Assembly: GCA_949825045.1 (NCBI GenBank)
Contig: OX463829.1
Coordinates: 27,120,715-27,184,714, forward strand
Length of the DNA: 64,000 bases
Direction of reading: 5' to 3'
Source of the DNA: Argyresthia goedartella
Lineage: Eukaryota > Arthropoda > Insecta > Lepidoptera > Argyresthiidae
In this document: positions 1 through 11,844 of the stretch, one piece after another
How positions within the stretch are numbered: position 1 is the stretch's first letter
Layout of the letters: each line of letters starts with the position of its first letter
Made by a program: the position numbers and the translations under genes
Notes under the pieces: model-generated
What the model was told of the DNA's origin: nothing
What the model saw: only the letters and a program-made list of their open reading frames with translations
The model's database searches: none

Positions 1-191
1 TACAATACAAAGTAAAGTGGTTCTGTCTGGTTTCGTTATTCGAATTGAAATAAGTGGTCATCATTCGACTAGGATTAGCGATCGCTAATTTTGTAGTCGA
101 ATAATAATATTAGTAGTCGTCGGATCATTCGAGGCACAAAATCATTCGCTATCGCGCATCGCTACTCCTTAGCTTATCTTTGAAAAAAAGA

Positions 192-308
192 TAGTTCTAT
201 ATTTAACTATTATGATTTGTAATGGGATTTCATACTTACTTACTGGACACTTTTATAGTTCTATATTTATATAAATGTAATAGGATTTCATACTTACTTA
301 CTGGATAT
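192..308. repeat. Tandem direct duplication, two units of about 55-60 bp
   Basis: Two adjacent units share the start tagttctatattta and the end ggatttcatacttactt followed by actgga. Unit 1 lies at about 192-247 and unit 2 at about 255-308; the middles differ by a small indel. No coding potential is seen. The rest of 1-1200 is AT-rich and I recognise no gene or element in it. Confidence 0.6.
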
Positions 309-1239
309 TTTTGCGTTTTCCTGGACACTTCTAAAAATTGTCCAGGATGAGTCGCTTTCGGATACTACCTTCACCTATGTTATGGGAACATTTCATACTA
401 TTTTTGAGAAAAAAAAATAAAATTAATAAAATGTATAAAATAAAATTTGATAAAGAGAACATTTGTCACATCATTAATAAGATTGTTGTCATTACTCGTG
501 AGAGTATAATGTAATATTATTGGTACAAATAAAAGAATATGTACTATGTACGAAGTTCCTTAAAATTTATGAATTCTTCACAGGAGTAGAACAAATTCTT
601 GACAAGCCACTTTTTAAATTTAATTTAAAAGTTTAAGAAGCTCGGAGCTTTGGAATTCGGACCCATCACCTGTATTGTTTGGCCATGTTTTCTAATTTAT
701 GAGGGACATTGGCTAGTTTATCTGCACCTCTTGTAGTGTGACTGTTATGGTCACCACGTTTAGGTAAACTATCAATATTGACTCTCACGTGAGTAGCAAC
801 TTGAAAAATGAGTAGGTACGGCAATGTCATAATTCCAAGCGCCCCAAAGTGCGGTCTGGCGGATGTGTCCTGGGTCACACGTCCAATCAGTTATTGGTGC
901 GGCTACTTTCATACTCCTCGAACGTAACCAGGTGCGTTCAAAAATTTGTATGTGGTATTGATAGAAAATGGAGTCGGCTTATTTGTTTTTATAATAATTC
1001 CATTTGTTCTTCCGATAAGCTTCAAGGTGAGGGGGTGGAAATAATGACAAAGGTAAAATTTCCTGTGACGCTACCGAGATCTACACCTCACAGAGCCACC
1101 ACTCGTCCGTATTGCTTATTGCTTTGTAATGAAGTTCAAAACCTATGAAAAATAATTAATCATCTGTTGATGGCCTACATTCTTGCAGCAAGTATCTAGT
1201 TAAATAATGTTTTATTTTTTATTTCAATAATGGGTCGGC

Positions 1240-1350
1240 CCGTACGCCTGTCACAGATATGCCGAAATAACTCATCACGTTCTATGTCTATGTACGTCAT
1301 TAATAACATGTACCAACTTAATATAAGCTAGGATTATATTTCAATCAAAT
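1240..1350 (+). repeat. Interspersed repeat shared with 61505-61610
   Basis: The stretch with gtcacagata, catcacg, ctatgtc, acgtcat(t/a)aataa, atgtaccaac and ataagctagga recurs in the same order near the other end of the window. The second copy reads tatataagctagga, a TATA-like context, so this could be an LTR or promoter-bearing fragment. That role is inference; no LTR pair was found around either copy. Confidence 0.5.
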
Positions 1351-1452
1351 AGACAAGATATTAACTGAGCATGTAGTGACACGCCCTTTTATTACATCTC
1401 CCGTCGGTTGCCACCCTGTCGGCAAAAATAATTAATTAATTCTTAGAAGTCG

Positions 1453-1574
1453 CATTTGACATCTGTCAATAGTAGGGACAGAACTTTGCGTCTGTCTGCT
1501 TCTCCTTATTTCGCTTAGAAAATGAAGATAGACCGATGCATAGCTCTGTCTCTACTATTGGCAGATGTCAAATA
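1453..1574. repeat. Foldback inverted repeat, arms about 37 bp
   Basis: The left arm begins catttgacatctgtcaatag and the right arm is its near-perfect reverse complement, ending tggcagatgtcaaat. About 47 bases lie between the arms. There is no reading frame. It resembles a small foldback element or a decayed MITE. Confidence 0.6.
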
Positions 1575-1949
1575 CTAACTATAATCTTGGCTCTACTTTA
1601 GCAGTAATTTATAAGCTAATCTATTTTAGCACAGAATCTTTAAAATACTTCATATCATTTATTATAAAACCTTCTTCTATAACCATACCAAAACAAATAA
1701 GTGGCCGACTGTACTTATCCATCTTTGGAGTTAACCGGACATGAAGTATGGAAATATCGTGATTCAGTATTAGTATTATTAATACTTCATTTGGAGTTTT
1801 TAGGATACAATGTATGAAACTTTGCAGTTTGGAGAACAATAGAAATGGAGTTTTGCGGACTAACCCCTTTTGTTAACCCCCAATACGGCTGGTCTCCGCG
1901 GGCGTCAACCAACCCCACCCTCCATGCATAATAATAATGGGAAACAAGG

Positions 1950-3560
1950 AACAGAAAAAATATGCACTTTCAACCTAAGATCGTTTAAATCAGATACCCG
2001 CATAATAGAGCTAGAGTAAGCTTTGCAGAAACTTAACTGGGATTTGGTCGGGATTTCGGAAGTAAAAATCAAAGGAGATGGAATATTCCAAAAAGACGAC
2101 TCGACGTCGTTTATGTATAAAGGAATAAAGAATGGAAGGAATGGAATTGGCTTCAAAGTAAAACCGTACCTGAAAAAATACATAAAAGACTTCCAGACCT
2201 ATTCAGATAGAGTTCATAATTCAGGCGTTTAGTATGGCAATTTCTTTTAAAAAATCTCTGTGTCTTTTATATTATAAACCTACTGGAAAAGCAACACAAA
2301 AACAAATAGATACCTTTTACCAAGACTTAGAACTATCGCTACAGAATACATGTAGAGATCTTATTATGATGGGAGACTTCAATACCAAAATAGGATGGCC
2401 GTCCAAAGAAGAAAGTGACACATGCAGTCCGTTTGGACACGGCGACTAAGAAATAAAACTTCACACCTATTGATCAAGACTAATTAAAAACATGGTGATA
2501 ATTGAAAATGAAACAAGTGAATTAAATTCAAAAATGGGTGAAGAAAACTGTACTAAAACAATACGTGAAATTAAGCAATGAGTAATGAAATGCCCAATCA
2601 CCTCTACCAAAAACATTGTATAGAAGCGCATCAGCAAACATAAAACTAGACTGTACTGGTACACAATTCGAAATAAAACGGGATGTAAAACTAGGTGATC
2701 CGATTTCCCCCAAACTGTTTACTGCTCTACTGAAAAGTACCTTTGGAAAGCTGGACTGGCATGGATTTGGTATCAATAGCAATGGTGTAAATCTCAATCA
2801 CTTAATATCGTATCGATATCGTAATCCTAACCGAGAAACACGAAGAAGCTCTACAAATCCTGCTGACCTCATTAGATCAAGAAAGCCGCAATGTTGGACT
2901 CTGCAAGAACCCTTCAAAACAAAGGCGATAAAAAATGGATAAAGGCGATACATTCTAATAGAGAATAGGTACATAGAGTACGTCAGTGATTACATATACT
3001 TCGGTCCAATAATATCCTTCAAAGATGTAATCTGCAAAGAAATAGACAGAAGAATAGCACTGGCATGGAAGAGATACTGGTCCCACAAAGACGTCTTCAA
3101 AAGCAGCTTACCAGTGCACCTGAAAAAGAAGATCATGGACAACACAGTACTCCCAGGTCTGCTGTACGGTTGCCAAAGCTGGCCTCTAACTAAAGATGTC
3201 GTAAGGAAATGACAGGTATTCCAACGCTCCACCAAGAGATAAAATAATAAAAACTAAATGATAGAGCGAGATACGAGAAACTACAAAGGTAACAGACGCT
3301 GTACAAATGGCGTGCAAGCTCAAATGGAAGTGGGCCGGCCACATAGCCAGAACAACGGACGGACGCTGGAGCGAGCGTGTCGTCCACGGGCACCCAAGAG
3401 ACGGGCAGAGAGCAAGAGCAGACCTCGTCGGCGCTGGTGCGACGACATTGTGCAGGTGGCAGTGCAGGTGGCAGGCACTTGGACGCGGCAAGCCAAAAAT
3501 ATACTGAAATGGCAGAGTATGGAGGAGGCCTATACCCAAGTATGGGCGCCCAATTAAACT
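1950..3560 (+). pseudogene. Degraded RTE-type LINE (endonuclease, RT fragment, C-terminal tail)
   Basis: The order of homologies fits one RTE element read on the plus strand. At about 1957-2230 there is an apurinic-type endonuclease N-terminus (KLNWDLVGISEVKIKGDG). At 2280-2440 the endonuclease motif MMGDFNTKIG follows. At 2616-2800 lies an RT piece with KLGDPISPKLF. At 3307-3550 lies the RTE C-terminal tail (KWKWAGHIARTTDGRW). Stops and frame changes separate all the pieces, and most of the RT palm between 2450 and 2620 is gone. ORF coding ends near 3554. In known RTEs this protein nicks DNA and primes reverse transcription there; this copy cannot encode it. No TSD was found. Confidence 0.85.
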
Positions 3561-3927
3561 TAGATTAAAATTATTAATTAAATAGACATACTATTTAATG
3601 AAATATAGTGAATAATTGAAACTGTTTCATTAATAATAAATAGAATCGAATAAAATTAATGAATAAATATATATGTTAATAAATAATTAAGCATAGTATA
3701 AGAATGTTTTAACTATATTGTATGTTTGTGTTTTTGTGTTTGGTTACCAATTGGAAATAATTGTTTTAATTTATTAATTAATTAAATATAAATAATATGG
3801 AATGTGTAATAAAAAATAAATTAAAAAGTAAATAATGTAAGCATTGAATGTAATTAGTTAAATTAGTTATAATTTTAATGTAAGTCGTGTTGTGTTTTTT
3901 ATTATTTGGGAACTAAATGTTTTTTTT

Positions 3928-4000
3928 TAAAGGGATCCAAAAATCAATCTGTGGTTGTTTCTTCACCCTTCTCCTCCCAAAGTGGTCCAATGTAAACAAA
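3928..4000 (+). repeat. Fragment of the 3' UTR of LINE family F
   Basis: The segments aaaaatcaatctgtgg and agtggtccaatgta occur in the same order and spacing as in the 3' UTR of element F (11310-11365) and in a third copy at 46290-46345. The hairpin arms seen in F are mutated here. The surrounding bases, 3570-3925 and 4010-4290, are AT-rich with no recognised gene. Confidence 0.55.
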
Positions 4001-4292
4001 ATAAAAGAGAACGTGTTATGAGCATATTTGTCAATAAATTATAATGAAAATAAATCAATGTTTCATTTGTCAATAGTCAATAGTAAAGACATTTCCAACA
4101 TTAAATATTTTGAATTTTTACTCTTTATGGGAAGAGGCATGACACTATGTACATGTATGTATGTATGTGTATAAATTTATTTTGCTGTGTCCTTTTCTCA
4201 TGGAAATACAGTATTATTTAGTTGTTCAGATTGCAAATATCAATCAATACTACATATAATTAACCAGTGGAGTCGGTGCGTCTGTACAATGG

Positions 4293-4315
4293 ATATATAT
4301 ATATATATATATATT
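4293..4315. repeat. (TA)n microsatellite
   Basis: An uninterrupted run of alternating T and A. The flanking stretch from 4316 to 6040 shows no gene I can support. It includes a GC-rich island at 5040-5190 (gggggcggagccccgcc) that looks repeat-derived, and a weak tRNA B-box-like ggttaaaatcc near 4752. Confidence 0.7.
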
Positions 4316-6044
4316 TATAAGAAATTTAACTGGGTTACTAAAGAACAGCCTTAGAAGACAAATCAGCGATGTTTAGAATTCATTTCTTTATGTCTGTCTG
4401 TTCATTCGAAGACAACGTCAAATCTACTAAACCGATAACCATACGATTTTCACAGGTAGATAGAAAATAATTGGGAGCAAAGTTTAGGCAATGTTTTATT
4501 AAAATAGGACGTTTGATTATTTTTTATCGTTATTTAAAGTTTGTTAGATACTACTTTATTTCTAAAATTTCTAAATTGCGTTTTGATAACTGCGTATGAC
4601 TTTGGTATTATTATTACGATCTAACCATGTCACAATCGGCTTTTTTCCACACAAGTAGATCAGTCGGTAACTTCACTGCATAAAACAATACATAGCGGTG
4701 GATAATTGGGTTCATATGCGGTATTCGTGATTTGTGATCTTAAAGTCGCTGGTTAAAATCCCGCTGATTCGTATCAACTTTTTGTTTTCTTTTATTTTTA
4801 CCTTTCATTTTATTTTACATTCCTTACCGGTCACTTTGACACCCAGGGACTAATGTTGATGTTTACGAACTGATGGTAAAAAATCTGCCTTTTATGCAAA
4901 GAAAATCAAAAGAAACTACAGTCAAAGACATACTTAACAAACGTCATTAAGATGAGTCTACAAGAATGCAGATGCATTATTTGTATTATAGCTACTGCTG
5001 GCCAAATAGTGGTGATCGTAATCTGTAAGGAGTTCAAAATTGGGGGTTCGGGGGCGGAGCCCCGCCATAAAATAAAAAATGACGACTGCTGCTGGACAAA
5101 GAGACGAATCGGAGCTGTTAATCCTTTCTGGTGTGGTGAACAGAAGCGGCACAAAGGAAAGGTCGGGGCTTGGGGAGGAGGGGCAGAGCACCCCATTGAA
5201 ACAGAATAAACGAATGCTGCTGGACATATGGACAAATTGCTAGCTTGCTGGGCTATACACTTCATTTTATAATTTCATAATTTGTTTACTGCAATTAAAA
5301 TATTCAGGAAACTTATAAGATAAAAGTGTACAAAGGCGGGCTTATCTCTAACAAGACATTGCTTTCAGCAAACCATGGTTGGACAGAGAAGCAGATGAAG
5401 CGAGGTAAAAAATTTGCATATGAATATAAACATTCTATGTACATAATATATCCTTATATATCTAAAACCCTAACTACTGAAAATATAAATATAGAAGAAT
5501 AGACTACGTACATATACAATAACATAAAACATACTACATAAATTAGTACTGAAATACAGCGTATTAATATATAACATGTATTACGTACCAATCTAACATG
5601 AAAGAGAAAGATAGTACCTTATTTCGATAAGCGATTTAAAAAAAAAGTAATGGACTGTCTCTGATGGTGCAGGGAAGGTTATTCTACAATCGTATGGCTT
5701 CTTGTAGGCTTTGAGCAAAGACGCCATTTGAGTTCTCCGAGGCCAGTATGAAGAAAGAAATTCAAAGCAATCACGCAGGAAGTTAGGATGATGTGGATTC
5801 TACAAGATATTTTAGAGGAAACACAAGATATCTAAAATTGAGGGTCTGATTGTTATTCCCACGATAAATTTTATGAAGCTATATAATTAGATAACCTTTT
5901 TATATTGTCACAAGAGGAAAAGTCAGTCACTAAGGAAATTATTTCAATAATATCATCATTAACATCACGCTCAACTCACTGTTGAGCATTCGCCTCTTCG
6001 CCGCTGTAGAGTTGTGTACCAACTAAGCCAGTGAGATAAGGTCG

Positions 6045-6905
6045 ACAAAGAAGGTCCCGTTTTTATTTTTGCCTAAATCTCTGTACTAGATAATGAAATC
6101 TGAAAAAAATATCTACAACTTTAGTTCTACACACTTTTTAATTATTTCTAATTGTTGCCTAGGATATGAGCTCCAGAAGAAATGTGTTTTTACTCTTGCC
6201 TCCTTAAATATTTTTATCTACACACCTATCAGAAAACCTCTTTACTGCTTCCAAAAACCACACGTCACGACCAGCATAATGATAGACTTCTTGGTAAAAA
6301 CCCATTGCTTATCTGAATATTGATATATTATGACCATAATGTACCAAAATTTATCATATTATGATATTCAAATTTCGAACGCCGACGCCCATTTGTGTGC
6401 CGCCCCTAGTTTGTCTGTGAAGTTGGTACTACTGAAGAAGCTAAACAACTTCAGAGCAATGATCAATGCCACAATGCCGGTCGAACATGCGGTTCCTGAA
6501 CACATCAAAGAGAGCTTATGATATGTGTGCAGATAAATTAGTGTATGTAACTGTACATAATTAGACATTCTGTAGCAGTCACATAAACTACTATTTTACC
6601 TCACCTTTTGTCATATATTGCTTTTTAACTTTAAAACAGTTCATCTGAGGAAAAAGTGCCCCAAAGAAAGTTATAGAGTGAATTTGCTCAAAAAAAAATA
6701 CATATGCTAATTCGTCATCTAATGTTAAAAACTTCTGAGCTAATAATCCTAGAAAACGATTGGGAATAGGTAAAAAGTGTAAAGAATTAAAGTTGTAGAG
6801 ATTTTCATCAGCTTTCATGATGTAGCACAACAAAATGTCTCCTATGATATGATTCGTCGTTTTCAAGATGTAATCCAAAAATCCAAAAAACGGGACCATC
6901 TTTGT
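6045..6905. mobile_element. Non-autonomous DNA element with long TIRs, interrupted by REP
   Basis: The left end acaaagaaggtcccgttttt and the right end aaaaacgggaccatctttgt are inverted. The inversion continues inward: about 6063-6180 matches the reverse complement of about 6715-6845, including ctacaactttaattct and ctaggat motifs. The arms are roughly 130 bp and imperfect. The middle is occupied by a REP copy. There is no transposase frame, and the superfamily was not assigned. No clear TSD was seen. Confidence 0.65.
6203..6585 (+). repeat. REP copy 1 (palindromic interspersed repeat)
   Basis: REP is defined here by comparison of copies in this window. It runs from tttttatctacacac through a palindrome attatgaccataat, the block gaacgccgacgcccgcctg, then ggttcctgaacacatcaaag and cttatgatatgtgtgtagat. 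Its two outer blocks are imperfect inverted copies of each other over about 60 bp. Here it sits between the arms of the TIR element and ends near gcagtcacataaactac. The distal spacer is shortened compared with the copies at 31.8 and 44.6 kb. Confidence 0.65.
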
Positions 6906-9265
6906 GCTCTATAGAGCTCGCCTCAGACGACTCAGGACTTTCAGTTTGTTTATCTCCTCACTAGTCCAAACAAAGTTTCGAAGTAAAACTTTCTGCTTTC
7001 GGCTTTTCCGTCTACAACCCCCTTTCTAGACTCATTTTCTAAGCTCAACTCAAACTCAAATAATTTGTTGAAAGTAGTCAAAAATAATGCACTTTTACAA
7101 GTTAAACAAGTCTCATATACACGGAGAAAATCAAAAAGAAATCAAACTACACTAATGAGTAACTGACTAAACTAATGATTATGATTTTAGTTTGAAAAAG
7201 GAAATTTCCTTTTCAATCTCGCGCAGGAAAAGCAAACCTGTGCTTCGGAAATACGCCCGTCAGAGAAGAAAGCACCAAAAAACTCTACGATATTGTAATT
7301 TTTTAATTTTCGTCATATTTTTGTATGCCACAATGTACAATATAAAAATAATCTAATCTAAAGAGAATATTATAACATCGTGTCTATAAATGCCAATAAG
7401 ATGTCTCAAAATAATTATTTTACAAAAGAAACATATAAAAACAAATAAAAGCTGTAATGAACCTTACTTGAAATAACACGAGAAAACTGAGCAAAAGAAA
7501 AAACGGATTTTAGGAAGGTCTGCCTAGGGAGTGCCCTGATTCGGATTCGTGTTTCATGAATATTTTTTGTTGTGTCCGAAACACAACAAAAAGTATTCAC
7601 GAAACACGAGAAGAAACGGAATGAACGAAAACGAATTTCACATGACGCAAATGGCGTAGTTTTTTAATGTTCCGTTTCATCGAATTTGCACCACAACCAT
7701 AGACTGTTTTACAACGGTTTTTACACCACCATTTTAATAATTTATACGATTCGTTCATGGCTTTTTTCCAATTTTCATTATTTATTTTAAAAACAAATGC
7801 GCAAAAGGAAAAGCTTTGTGAAGGAAAGTAACTACCAGCTATCTAAACCTATGAGGTGTTTCATGCCTTTATTACTATTAATTTCAGAAATAACACTATA
7901 AAGCCCAACCCGATAATTAACTAGTAAAATTTTGGTTTATGTCTTCTATCGCGTGCATAATTTACTTTATTATTTATTATTTTGACATTTTTTCAGTTTA
8001 TAATTATCCATCTGTGAACCAATTTATAGGTAAGTATTTTAGATTCAATCAAAATCAAGTAGTAAAGTAGCCGCACCAATAACTTTGTAAGCTACATTTT
8101 GCGATTTGAAATACAAATTATTGACTTTCAAAGAAAATAGTTATAGTCTATTTCACTCACTCTCATGGTCTGTATAGATCCTCTTTAGTAATCCATCTTC
8201 TAATTCGAGGAGTCCAAACTTGGTATGTTTTGAAAATATTTCTTGGTTTTTTTGAAAACAGGAGGCCGAAAGGTTGGTGTAGTATATTTTTAGAACCGGC
8301 TCATGAAGCCCCTTAATTTGATACTCCACACGATATGTTTCAGAAAAAAAAAATACCTATACAAAAAAAATATGACGTCATAACTCGATTTTCCCCTTGG
8401 GGTGGGGGGAGAGCTTTTCCCCTGGGGAAAATCGAGGAAAGCTCAAAAAAATCGTTTAATTCAAGGTACACGTGTGCCAAGTTTTGTGAGGATCGCTTGA
8501 AAACTGTGGCCCCTAGACCGGAACTGACAGACACACATAGAGAGAGACGAAAGCAAAATCGGCCTCCTATCTTATCGAGATGGAGCCCTTCGCTCGCTTC
8601 GCTCGTTCGGGCGGTTCGGTTCGGTATTAAACATTGTTATAAATTGTGCGAATTATAGCCATGGTTTCTCTTTCTTTGTTCCTTATAAAATAATAACAAC
8701 ATAACATAGCGTCGGATTTTGCCATACGGGGTGTAGTACCACAATTATATCCATGGTTAGGTTAGTTGAGGGTAGGATTATACCCCCTTATTATACATAT
8801 AGTTATTACCCCCTTTCTATTGTCCCCTTCACGATTTCCATTTTCCACTTTCAAAATATTTGAGAATTATCTGTAGAACAACTTTCCCGATATTGTGTCT
8901 ATTCCACCCATGAAATTTTAATCACCCTGATTTACCGAACGTGACGCCGTTACAAGTTTTCGTACCGACTTGGTACCAACAAATTCCGACAGGGGCGCTA
9001 TATTTTAGGCGTCAAAACAGTAAGAAGTTTAGTTCGGGAAGGCGGATCCTTACATTTATATCGATGGTTATGTTATGTTGTGTACATTGACTATAATGTC
9101 AATGTACACAATGCCATATATGTCGATACTCCGTAAGATACGCCCGGTTTCTGAAAACTTAAACACATTTCAGTCAATCGAATGCCGCTATTTTTAATAA
9201 ATTATCGATTAACCGCTTGTTACATTTGACCACTCTTTCGGAAACTGGGGGGGGGGGTTACACAA
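6906..9265. other. No gene recognised; three hairpins
   Basis: About 2.4 kb without a supportable gene. It holds an inverted repeat at about 7545-7606 (cgtgtttcatgaatattttt against its complement, two or three mismatches). A 12-bp-arm hairpin lies at 8385-8435 (tcgattttcccc). A perfect 14-bp-arm hairpin lies at 9078-9111 (ttgtgtacattgac). The block 8460-8620, with acagacacacatagagagag and cttcgctcgcttcgctcg, looks like the edge of an interspersed repeat. Confidence 0.5.
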
Positions 9266-9274
9266 ACCGATAAC

Positions 9275-10185
9275 AACAAAAGGTCAGTCATCTATAATAC
9301 ATCAAAATATTAGGAGTCTTAACCATAACTATGACTTTCAAGTACTTTTAAGACGATTTACTTACGAGTTTGATATTATCATCTTATCCTAGTGCTGGTT
9401 ATCTAAAGTTACAATCCTACCAAATCCACCATATTTTAACATCTATTCAACAGGTAAGACTATAAATAAAAACGATGGCGTTGTTATTTTCGCAAAAGAC
9501 AAATTACGCTTAAAGGTGGAAGATGTCAGTATTTCTGAGACAAAATGTCTTGTTGCAACTCTAGGTGACCATCTTGCGATAATATGTATCTATAGACCTT
9601 ACGAATTTGCAGCTAATATCGATACATTTTATGCATTCCCAGAAAGTTTATTACAAAAGTTAAAGCACTTTCATAGCATCTCCTTAATCGGTGATATAAA
9701 CATTTTTATCTCTCCCAACAACAAAAGTAATAAGCACAATCCAAATTATTACATTGGTCTCTTGGCATAACATGGTCTCATTCCAACCCATAATTTTCCG
9801 ACCCATGGTATTGCCTGCCTAGAGCAAAGTTCCATCAAGACTCGGCAAAATGCTCTGACTGTCGTATGCGATACATCGGTTTCTGATCGGTTTATAACTA
9901 AAGTAAAAAACAAATGATTCTCCAGGTCTTAAAACGTAAAGAAAACACAAAATTACCTATTTCAATTTTCAGACCTATTAAAAACAGAAAAACAAAATGT
10001 CAAGAAAAAGGCGAACTTTTGATAAACTATGAATTGGTATCTTCTGGCTTACTCCAAGTAAAAGGTAATGGCAAGGGTAAGATCCCAATGAAGCCAGACA
10101 TATTTTTCTGAACACTCTAACCAGCGTTATTGATCTGCATACTTATCTTGTTATTATCCCACATAAAAGTAATAACATTGAACCT
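9275..10185 (+). pseudogene. LINE E, segment 1: endonuclease and linker
   Basis: This is the 5' visible part of a CR1/Jockey-group LINE. Translation from about 9283 gives IIHQNIRSLNHNYDFQ, the usual start of the endonuclease. Later come YRPYEFAANIDTFY and SLIGDINIFI (the GDxN active-site block), then PTHNFPTHG and TVVCDTSVSD. Several stops break the frame, for example near 9400 and 9768. The segment stops at 10185 inside the linker, reading LHTYLVIIPHKS just before the break. The next expected residues (WITPGL) are found at 11453, after the inserted element F. Confidence 0.8.
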
Positions 10186-11448
10186 AACGTAAGTTAACGG
10201 CGACCCGATCTATCAGATTTTATGGCGTTAACGTAAGTTAACGGCGTAAAATCTGATAGATCGGGTGTAAAAATTGGCGTTCCATAAGGTTCCATATTAG
10301 GCCCTTTCTTATTCCTGGTATATATTAACGATCTGCCTTTCATGGTGGAGAAATTAACTGACATAGTGTTGTTTGCTGATGATACTTCAATGGTCTTCAA
10401 AATTGAAAGACAAAAAGGAGATTTTGATGATGTTAATGGTGTATTGTCTTTAACCTTGAATTGGTTCACAGATAATAATTTATTATTAAACGCTGGCAAA
10501 ACCAAGTGTATCAAATTCTCACTTCCAAATGTCAGGCAAGTTGAGACCAGTATAGTCTTAGACAACAGCACGTTAGAATTAGTAAATGATACGAAATTTC
10601 TTGGAATAACCATTAATAGCAAATTGCAGTGGGGACCCCACATAGATAAATTAGCTGGTAAATTAAGTTCTGCGTCTTACGCTGTTAGGAACATCAGACA
10701 AAGCACGAATATGGCTACATCTAGGCTAGTATATTGTAGTTACTTTCATAGTGTCATGTTCTATGGTATCTTGTTGTGGGGGAAAGCAGCGGATATTCAA
10801 ACTATTTTTATTTTACAGAAAAGAGCTATTCGAGCAATTTATAATTTAAAAGGAACAGACTCCTTAAGATAGCTTTTTAAAGAAATTGACAGACTAATTG
10901 TAGCTAGTCAATTTATTTTCGAAAATATAATGTATGTACGCAAGAACCTTACAACATTTTCCAAACTTAGCGATAGCTGTAATGTTAATCTAAGAAATAA
11001 TCACAAACTATGTGCGCCCCGATTTAGACTCGCGAAGGTGAGCAATTCTTTCAAGGGTCAGTGCATTCTCTATTATAATAAGATACCTCTGGAGATTTTG
11101 AAATTGCCATTTGAGCAATTTAAAAAGCATGTTAAAGCGACTTTGTCGAAAAAGGGATATTACAATGTTCAAGATTACTTTAATGACAGGACTGTAAAGC
11201 GTTAATCTAGCTGTTAATAATTTTGAAATTATTTATTTCCGCTTATTAATCATAATAATGAAAATTTTCATATTTGTAATAGAAGCACAACCAATTTTTA
11301 AAAGAGATCTAAAATTCAATCTGTGGGAGTTTCTACGTCCTGCTTCTCCCACAGTGGTCCAATGTAGAGAAGAGGCAAAAAATGACGTTGGCTAAGTATA
11401 TGTAAATATCTACAGTAATAAAGTACTTTGACTTTGGCTTTGACTTTG
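10186..11448 (+). mobile_element. LINE F, 5'-truncated, inserted in E
   Basis: A 5'-truncated CR1/Jockey-group LINE. The RT begins at motif B (GVP-stop-GSILGPFLFL; TAA at 10285-10287) and continues with FADDTSMVF, FLGITINSKLQW and a C-terminal domain to the stop near 11205. A second in-frame TAG lies at 10870-10872. The 3' UTR (11206-11448) holds a hairpin and ends in repeats of ctttgacttt. Flanking acct at 10182-10185 and 11449-11452 is a short putative TSD. The first 80 bp are rearranged (see findings). Element E homology resumes immediately after it. Confidence 0.85.
11321..11354 (+). promoter_or_regulatory. Stem-loop in the 3' UTR of LINE F
   Basis: A perfect 9-bp stem, ctgtgggag against ctcccacag, closes a 16-base loop. 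The surrounding sequence recurs in two other 3' UTR copies in the window. In LINEs such structures can be recognised by the reverse transcriptase; that role here is inference. Confidence 0.45.
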
Positions 11449-11844
11449 ACCTGGATAACTCCTGGCTTGATATGGTGTATGAGGAACACAGACAGGCTAC
11501 ATCAAAAATTTAAGAAGGATAAAGAGAACCCCATTTTAAAACTCACTTACAAACGATACAGAAACACATGTAATAATTTACTAAAAAAAACTCAAACGCA
11601 GATACTACAGATCTGAACTTGCAAAACACAGATATAACTTAAAAGTGTTTGAGAAGGCTATCCATAGTCAACTCTATACGTACCTTGAGAAAAGTCACAT
11701 TCACGCCCCAGAACAAAAAGGGTTTAGAAAAAAATGTACAATAGACATGGCCATATATGATTTCCTTCTTAAAGTATCAACAAACATGGACAACAGAGTA
11801 CCAGTCTCGGCGTTGTATATGGACCTAACAAAGGCCTTTGATTT
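11449..11844 (+). pseudogene. LINE E, segment 2: linker and N-terminal RT
   Basis: It begins with WITPGLIWCMRN, the conserved start of the linker after the endonuclease, and passes through YRSELAKHRYN. It then jumps at about 11640 directly into RT sequence (VFEKAIHSQLYTYLEK). The jump indicates an internal deletion that removes the RT block preceding VFEKAI. The RT continues with EQKGFRKKCTIDMAIYDFLL and motif A, LYMDLTKAFDF, where it is cut at about 11844 by element A. The remainder resumes at 23451. Confidence 0.8.

Noticed and set aside
4952..5265. Overlapping frames of 85-119 residues on both strands as genes
   Set aside because: Both strands are open because of a GC-rich block without stops; no motif is seen and the block looks repeat-derived.
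7190..7225. gaaaaaggaaatttccttttc palindrome as a regulatory site
   Set aside because: Short, low-complexity and expected by chance in AT-rich DNA.
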